From the NCBI GenBank assembly GCA_963576475.1, contig OY754978.1, positions 10,966,799 through 11,030,798 on the forward strand: 64,000 nt of DNA, given 5' to 3'. The notes under the pieces were generated by a model. It was not told where the DNA came from. It saw only the letters and a list, made by a program, of their open reading frames with translations, and did not search any database. The stretch comes from Molanna angustata. Its lineage: Eukaryota > Arthropoda > Insecta > Trichoptera > Molannidae. A program made the position numbers and the translations under genes. Below, in pieces: positions 58,180-64,000 of this stretch (the first letter of the stretch is position 1; each line of letters starts with the position of its first letter).

Positions 58180-59190
58180 AAAAACTGAATAGTCTACAAA
58201 CGCGCATAAATTTGGCTAAATTGAATTGGTTGAACAGTTAAGCATGGTCCTAGTGTTAAGGTATTCAAAAAGGGGCTCCTACACATTTCTATTGGTCGAT
58301 AGTTTACAAGGGCTCTAATGAAGATTATGGATATTATGTTGGGTACCTATAGTGGAAAGATATTGAAACTGCTGATTGGGTTACATTGTGTTTATTAGAT
58401 ATGTCTGGCCCGCGAAAATGTTAAATGAGAACTGGTTGGTTTGCCGTTGGTGGGGATTTAATATAGGCCAGAAGGGCTGCCTCCTCAATCCCCAACAGTA
58501 TATACAAGTGCGCATATTTTGCGATGCGATCTTCATACCAATTGATTAAGAGTCCGACTATACTATTAGCCAATAAAAAGTCTGTGGTGTGCGGGAGCCC
58601 AAACTTCAAAATTTCCATCAATATTTTTATGGATTAGAAACAGTATTATTGTAAAATTTCTAAGTAGTCAAACCTTCGACTTTAATCAAAAATCCGACCT
58701 CCGATAGAAAACTAATGATAACATGTTTTAACAAAACTAAAAATCTCAATAAAAAATTTCTAACCTAGCCCAGTCTTAATTCATATAACACAAGTGGCAG
58801 CCCAAAGAATATTTGCTTTTTAATTATTCTTACAAAATAATACCACATGTAAATAAGTTATATGATGTTTTAGTATCAAGTCAGCTTAGTCTTTCGCTGA
58901 ATAATGATTAAAGTTACAGATTTACCTAATTACTTATTTTTTGTGTAGGCGGAAAAGGTAATTGAAAATCAATCTTATAAAAACAAGTTTTAATTATTTT
59001 ATGACAAAATATGATAAATAATTTACAAATAAGTCCCATAATTATTTCAAAAATTACTATTATAAAATGAGCATGATACATAAATAAAACAGAAAAAGGC
59101 CTTATTCTGTTATTCAATTAATTATTGTTAGTGCTGAACTTCCAAAACTTCTCTTGTAACTAATCATTTAGGCTTTAATTTGTTCTGTAC
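58180..59190. other. Intergenic, no gene supported
   Basis: A 66-residue minus-strand frame at 58621-58421 begins MMEILKFGLPHTTDFLL but has no recognisable domain and no flanking splice signals that help. Otherwise AT-rich spacer. Confidence 0.5.
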
Positions 59191-59199
59191 AAAAATTAT

Positions 59200-59495
59200 C
59201 AAAGTACATTAAAAGCATCATTGATGTTATCAAATGTAAATCAAAATCATCACTGATGTTATTAAGAATGTACATCAAAAGCATCGTTGATGTTATCAAA
59301 TGTACATCAAAAGCATCATTGATGTTATCAAGAATGTACATCAAAAGCATCATTGATGTTATCAAATGTACATCAAAAGCATCATTGATGTTATCAAGAA
59401 TGTACATCAAAAGCATCGTTGATGTTATCAAATGTACATCAAAAGCATCATTGATGTTATCAAATGAACATCAAAAGCATCATTGATGTTATCAA
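59200..59495. repeat. Minisatellite, 32/34-bp units in about 66-bp dimers
   Basis: About nine units of atgtacatcaaaagcatcat followed by tgatgttatca, alternating aaatg and aagaatg variants. The 66-bp higher-order unit, a multiple of three, keeps frames open on both strands, giving false ORFs. From 59496 to 60371 is AT-rich, likely including the N6AMT1 3' UTR. Confidence 0.93.
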
Positions 59496-60371
59496 AACAT
59501 ACGGCAATACAAAAAATAAAGAAATGGCTAACTTAAAAAAAACAATATTTAGTAAGATCTTAAGTTCAAATTACTTATAATTATCTATGTACTGTTCATT
59601 ATTATTCATTTATATTGATATATTTTTATACTATGATAAATACTTATTCATAAAAGTAAATCAAAATGAACCACACTAGACATAACAATCACATGCCATA
59701 TTTTGAATCTATTTTAAAGCAAGATAAAAAAAAGATTACATTTATAGAACAAAGATCTAGAATGAGAATTAATTTTTAAACCATTTTCTTCTGTTAGGTT
59801 TGTTGGTTCTCTACACAGATATCATGGTAAATATATTAAGTAAATTTCCTTTGTTCAATTATGTGATTCTCTTCACCTTTGCTTAAACATTTAAAACATA
59901 ATAAACATTTTCTCAAAAGTACATGCATTCATCTTTTAACAAAAACTCTTTATTGGAAAGCTGGTCCATATTAGTAAAACTTTGCATTGTTGGTATTCAA
60001 TGTATAATTTAAAAACATTTTTTTGCAATTGCTTTTTATACGCACAAATATAGTGCACTGCAGTTTAGTTTCTTGACTACAGTTAAATAATCTACGTAAT
60101 CAGTAGTATAATAATAAGTAATGAAAACTTTTTATTGATGAGTTCAGACTTGGGAGTGACATCACCAATAGGAAAAACAAGTTTGTCTCGAATTTCTCAC
60201 CAAGTAATGACAATTGAGCATTGAATGTGACAAAATATTTTATGTAGATTACTGTTTCATTTATTAATTAAACTTAACCTTAAAGTATTTCACCAAATAT
60301 GGACCCAACATCACATTAACAGCGTTCATTATACAATAGACTTATGTCCAGAAGGATAATTTGAAGAGCAA

Positions 60372-60995
60372 CTATTTTTTGATAATTTTCAATATTTGTA
60401 ACTTTTCATTGTAAGCCTTTCTTTTGATCACAGTCGTCGATATAAAACCTAAATGATCCAAAATCTCGACAACCTCATCAGGAGAATTATCATCAATGAC
60501 CAACAGGTAACAAACACCTCTCTCAGATAACAAGTTGGGAAGCATCGCAAGAAATCTATCGATTACTTCTCTTCCTTTGTGACCGCCCGCCCAGGATCGA
60601 GATATATCACTCTGCACTATTTCCAAGCTGTCGGTTACAACGTAAGGAGGATTAAATATTAAAATATCAACCATATTGTTTCTGAGACCCGTTGACAAAT
60701 CCATATTTACACATTCAACAATAGTCTCATTTATACGGCTCGTAGCCACACTAATTTCACAAGCTTTCATATTAATGTCAACACAAAAGCAAAAACAAGC
60801 GGGAAATACTTTGGCAAAGGCTGTTATATTGATACCACTCCCCGGGCCCACTTCTAGACAAACAGTCGGTTTGATTTTAGATATAAAGTCCATCTCAGCT
60901 TCGAGAGCGTCAAGCATCAAATATGAATCATTTGAAGGTTCATAGACACATTCATAATCAGTGTCTTTGATATGAGATAAAACGGGAGTCTCCAT
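60372..60995 (-). CDS. N6AMT1: N6AMT1 / HemK2 methyltransferase
   Basis: SAM-dependent class I methyltransferase of the HemK/PrmC family. The eukaryotic enzyme, with TRMT112, methylates glutamine of the GGQ loop of eRF1, and histone H4 lysine activity is also reported. A single exon of 207 codons; human is 214 aa. CVYEPSNDSYLMLDALEAE is at residues 16-34, the SAM-binding LEVGPGSG at 47-54, the acidic D73 after strand 2, the catalytic NPPYVV at 115-120 and SWAGGHKGREVIDRF nearby. The start ATG at 60995 is fixed by an in-frame TAA four codons upstream. It begins 22 bp after the Snapin stop on the same strand. The intronless form with this spacing suggests translation from a transcript shared with Snapin, or a promoter inside Snapin. 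Confidence 0.96.
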   Translation of the reverse strand: METPVLSHIKDTDYECVYEPSNDSYLMLDALEAEMDFISKIKPTVCLEVGPGSGINITAFAKVFPACFCFCVDINMKACEISVATSRINETIVECVNMDLSTGLRNNMVDILIFNPPYVVTDSLEIVQSDISRSWAGGHKGREVIDRFLAMLPNLLSERGVCYLLVIDDNSPDEVVEILDHLGFISTTVIKRKAYNEKLQILKIIKK

Positions 60996-61017
60996 ATTGA
61001 TTATTTACTAAAAAATT

Positions 61018-63911
61018 TCAGTTGGTAATGTTTTCTTGAGGTAATTCAGATATGCCCGATGTGGAAGCTTGTTCACTGCACTCAAGTATAGCTTGTCTGC
61101 GAGCTGCCTCTCTAGAAACGAGCTGATGTACCTTGTCCAATCGTTCCTGTGAATATCAAATCAATAAGTTATTTATGATATAATCTGATAAGAATGTTAC
61201 ATTAAAAGATATTCTATAAGTAATAAATTGTTTAAATCACACAAGGATCATAGAACAGAAAACATTATAAGATATAGTTATCAGCAAATATCTTGACAAT
61301 TTGCTCATCTAGCAACCGGGCAAATGACCCAAAATTTTGATCTGCACAGATCATGTGGGCTTTCAAGATGTTTGCCGATAATTAGATGGGTCAGTGGCAG
61401 AGCGGTTAGCGCGCTGGGCTAGTAATCCAGTGGTCGCGAGTTCGAATCCTGCCTCGGCCGATTTCGTTCACCTAAGCTGTGATGATCTTGTAATAATTGT
61501 TTTCAAATGATGATCTTGTAATAATTATTACATGAATTACAGTATCAGTTGGTATTATTTTATTATTGTTGTCAAACCTATGTTTGTAAAAATACATGTT
61601 TATTTAAATAAATAAAAAAATAATATTGAATACATATTGAAAAATGTGAAATAAACTCTTGGAAAAAATATATTATTAGAACATTTAATAGTGAATAATC
61701 ATCATCTAAAATATAATTGAATAAATATTTTACTGTAGCCCAATACAAAACCGGGAATATTCAATTTTAGTTTATGATATTCTCCATACAATGTTTGAGA
61801 AAGCTGTGCATTATATGCATTATATAAATCCCGTAACTGGAGATACGTGACTTGTATAAGTAATTTTGAAGATGAATGAAATGGTCATAGAATAAAACTC
61901 AAGCTTTAGTTTCACTGATATTTTATTACAGGTACTATAATAAAATATCAATAATACCGAAAATTGTCTGTTAACAAAGTTAATAAAACAAACAACATCG
62001 CAATATCTTATTGTTTGTGGAACATATTTTAATTTTGGAAACAGGTATGAAGCACAGACCAAGAATATATAGACATGACAGTAAACAATATTTTCTGATA
62101 AATATTGCCACCAATATTTGGTGGCAGGGTCACGTGATTTTGCCACCAATTGGTACAGACGAAAATTTTAATGACCACCATTCTCATTTTATCCATCAAG
62201 TTGAACATATCGGAACAAAGTAAAGGAATACAGCGCTATTATACTATCTAGTGCTCTAAAATTTTGTTAAAATTGAAGTAGAAAGATAAAAGAAAACAAT
62301 TACAGTATTAAATTTCATAGACAAACAACTTTGTTTTTCTAAATTGTCAAAATTTGCAAAATTCTTGATCTTTCATTTTCAAGCAAATACCTTGAGAATT
62401 TTCACTGTGGAGGGCAGCGGTTTTTGCATAATAACAACCAAACAAAAAACACAAATATTTGCTCTGGCCAGCCCACGTGAAGTACTGAAGATGTTTGCTG
62501 CTAACAATACACATGTTGTAATTATGATATTAAAATCGACTTGAAACCGAACTTAGCGAATTTATTTTTTACTTTTACTATACAACTATTATCAAATCAA
62601 ACAAATAGAATCAAGAATTAACACTGGTATATGAAAATAGGAGGCAGTAAAAGATAGTCAATCGAAAATAAAACATGTAAGTATATAAAAATAATCCCTT
62701 ATTTTATTATATATTAATTACTACTCGGGTACTATGTAATATTAATTTAACATGCACCCAATAACAAGTTGCCACATTCTGGAGACTTATGATATTAATC
62801 GTCTCACAGATCCAGACTGAAAACACAATTAAACATTGTGTCAGTAGAGAACATAACAAATTGAACCACAAGGGCCGACAATAATATTGGACTTCTCTGA
62901 GAATAATATTGGATATTAAGCACAAATAGATATTAAGAATGTACCTATTATTAATAAATTTTTGGTAACCCTATTTGCTAGCCTTCAAATTGTTTTGCCA
63001 TGGATATAGTGCCCTTCTATCTGCTGAATAAAAAAAATTGAAATTCCAGAGTGTCCTTGGTCAATTCTCTGATGCCTAGTTTAACAGTCACAGGCTTGAA
63101 GTACTTTTGCGATAATCCATGTCTGTGAATATTATTTTCACCGACGTCAATTGTTATTTTTTGCATAATTGTGGCGAGACCACGAGTCTAGAGGAGCTTC
63201 TAGAGCTACTCTTCGTGCCATGCATTCTTTGTCATTCTTACTAGCGTTCTGCCAAAGGGCCGTTTTCAGTCCCCATATGCGGAAAGGGTGGAGGTGGGCG
63301 TAGCTAACCCTATTTGTTAACACCTGGCAACATTGTGACAAAGAATACCTTAATTTAGAAAAATTTATGAAAAGGTAAAACTTTGCAAACTTCTTAGTAG
63401 TCTTAGTAAACATGTACTATATAACAACAAATTAATTTAACTTATAAAACGAATTTGAATATTTTGGAATGGTTCCGAATTTGAAGCAATATTAGTACAC
63501 AACACCAATATCAAAAAGTACATGTAGTTAAACTAAGAGATTTACATTTTGAAAAGAAAGCACCTTTGCTGTTTATAAATGTGTCATTAATATCTGATTT
63601 ATATATGATTTATGAGCATGTTTGTAGTACCCCTCGTGCCACCTCTTTCTGTGTACCAATTCCCTGGCCTAAAGACCCAGTTTATGACAGCTCTGCATTC
63701 TGATGTTTTTACCAAGACTAGTGATATTTTTTTATTTTATGATACCTGTGTACTTTGTAAAATTGTAGAAATGGCGGTTATTTTTCTTTTACTATTCATC
63801 AATTTTTTAACATATTCCTCCAAGTCCATTAAATTAGACTGGCTATCGGATATTTTTTTCAATTCCTCCGCCAAACCATTTAACTGTTGCATCAATTCAA
63901 CTTGTGATATT
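61018..63911 (-). CDS. SNAPIN: Snapin (BLOC-1 subunit), last two exons
   Basis: Snapin is a small coiled-coil protein of BLOC-1 and BORC that binds SNARE (SNAP-25) complexes in endolysosomal and synaptic vesicle traffic. The exon at 63911-63746 encodes ISQVELMQQLNGLAEELKKI, then LDLEEY-like MDLEEYVKKLMNSKRKI and ISTILQSTQ. It splices in phase 0 (CAG/GTATC to TTCACAG) to 61146-61018, giving ERLDKVHQLVSREAARRQAI, then a short tail ending ELPQENITN and TGA. It matches the conserved C-terminal two thirds of human snapin (136 aa). The N-terminal exon or exons are not visible below 64000 and should lie beyond the edge. The 2.6-kb intron contains a MITE and SINE copies. The downstream neighbour is N6AMT1. 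Confidence 0.93.
61278..61381. mobile_element. 104-bp MITE in Snapin intron
   Basis: The ends ttatcagcaaatatcttga and tcaagatgtttgccgataa are inverted with two mismatches over 19 bases. Related to 47801-47911. Directly followed by a SINE-A head. Confidence 0.65.
61384..61480 (+). mobile_element. SINE-A head, truncated
   Basis: The cleanest tRNA-like head in the window: gatgggtcagtggcagagcg, loop ctagtaa, B box gagttcgaatcc and cctcggccgatttcg. The body is cut after ttcaccta. The anticodon position reads AGT (Thr-like). The missing canonical acceptor pairing argues against a functional tRNA. Confidence 0.8.
62705..62882 (-). mobile_element. Degenerate SINE-B in Snapin intron
   Basis: The body matches 29470-29689 closely (catgcacccaataacaagtt, then attctggagacttatgat). 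The tRNA-like head is mostly lost apart from a ggcc stub. From 62883 to 63745 I see no gene. Confidence 0.75.
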
Positions 63912-64000
63912 CTGAAACAATACAATATTAAATTAGAAATTATTTAACATTTCATTTTGTCACATGAGTCTCCATTGATTCAATATTTTTTTATTTTTTT

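Noticed and set aside
59168..59486. Repeat-peptide frames on both strands
   Set aside because: 66-bp higher-order minisatellite; no coding signature.
61384..61456. Possible functional tRNA-Thr(AGT) gene
   Set aside because: The sequence recurs with a shared 3' body as SINE-A, and acceptor-stem pairing is not convincing.
63147..63413. 88-codon minus-strand frame near the right edge
   Set aside because: No domain, composition unlike neighbouring exons, inside the Snapin intron; probably repeat-derived.

Overview
The window reads as an AT-rich, repeat-dense animal nuclear genome, almost certainly an insect. The reasons are two divergent ionotropic receptors (a protostome-specific chemoreceptor family), spliceosomal GT-AG introns, tRNA-derived SINEs, many truncated non-LTR retrotransposons and numerous palindromic MITEs. 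I cannot fix the order from sequence alone.

Left third (about 2.6-24.5 kb, minus strand): a tandem pair of divergent ionotropic receptors. Each has two exons with the intron at the same place inside M3. The upstream copy (exons 24462-23080 and 11021-10365) is intact at 679 residues. The downstream copy (exons 7370-5925 and 3259-2624) is intact except for one in-frame TGA at 7010-7008. Both introns carry 5'-truncated LINEs, and the 12-kb intron of the intact copy also holds minisatellites, SINEs and MITEs. Between the genes is an unusual 639-bp element with 119-bp direct terminal repeats and a 14-bp target-site duplication (9313-9951).

Middle (24.5-33 kb): no gene that I can support; layers of MITEs, SINEs, a LINE nested in another LINE (27138-27383), and a 618-bp element with 22-bp inverted ends (32055-32672).

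Right half: four conserved housekeeping genes. BBS2 (plus strand, 11 exons, 33140-42026, 734 aa) and ORC1 (minus strand, 10 exons, 55582-43608, 829 aa) are complete and convergent, 1.6 kb apart. Their introns are full of repeats: a (TA)n tract of about 540 bp, a pogo/Tigger transposase remnant, an R2-like RLE LINE fragment, several MITEs and SINE copies. A CR1/Jockey-like LINE (55911-58170) sits just upstream of ORC1. At the right edge lie N6AMT1/HemK2 (60995-60372, single exon) and the last two exons of Snapin (63911-61018; the 5' end is outside the window). The two are on the same strand, with 22 bp between the Snapin stop and the N6AMT1 start, which suggests a shared transcript.

The conserved genes have unrelated roles: BBSome ciliary trafficking, replication licensing, eRF1/histone-type methylation and BLOC-1/SNARE trafficking. 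Only Snapin and N6AMT1 look transcriptionally coupled. Several sizeable repeat families recur across the window: SINE-A (tRNA-Thr-like head), SINE-B, SINE-C, MITE-P and an unnamed 0.3-0.7-kb family here called X. They are described copy by copy below.
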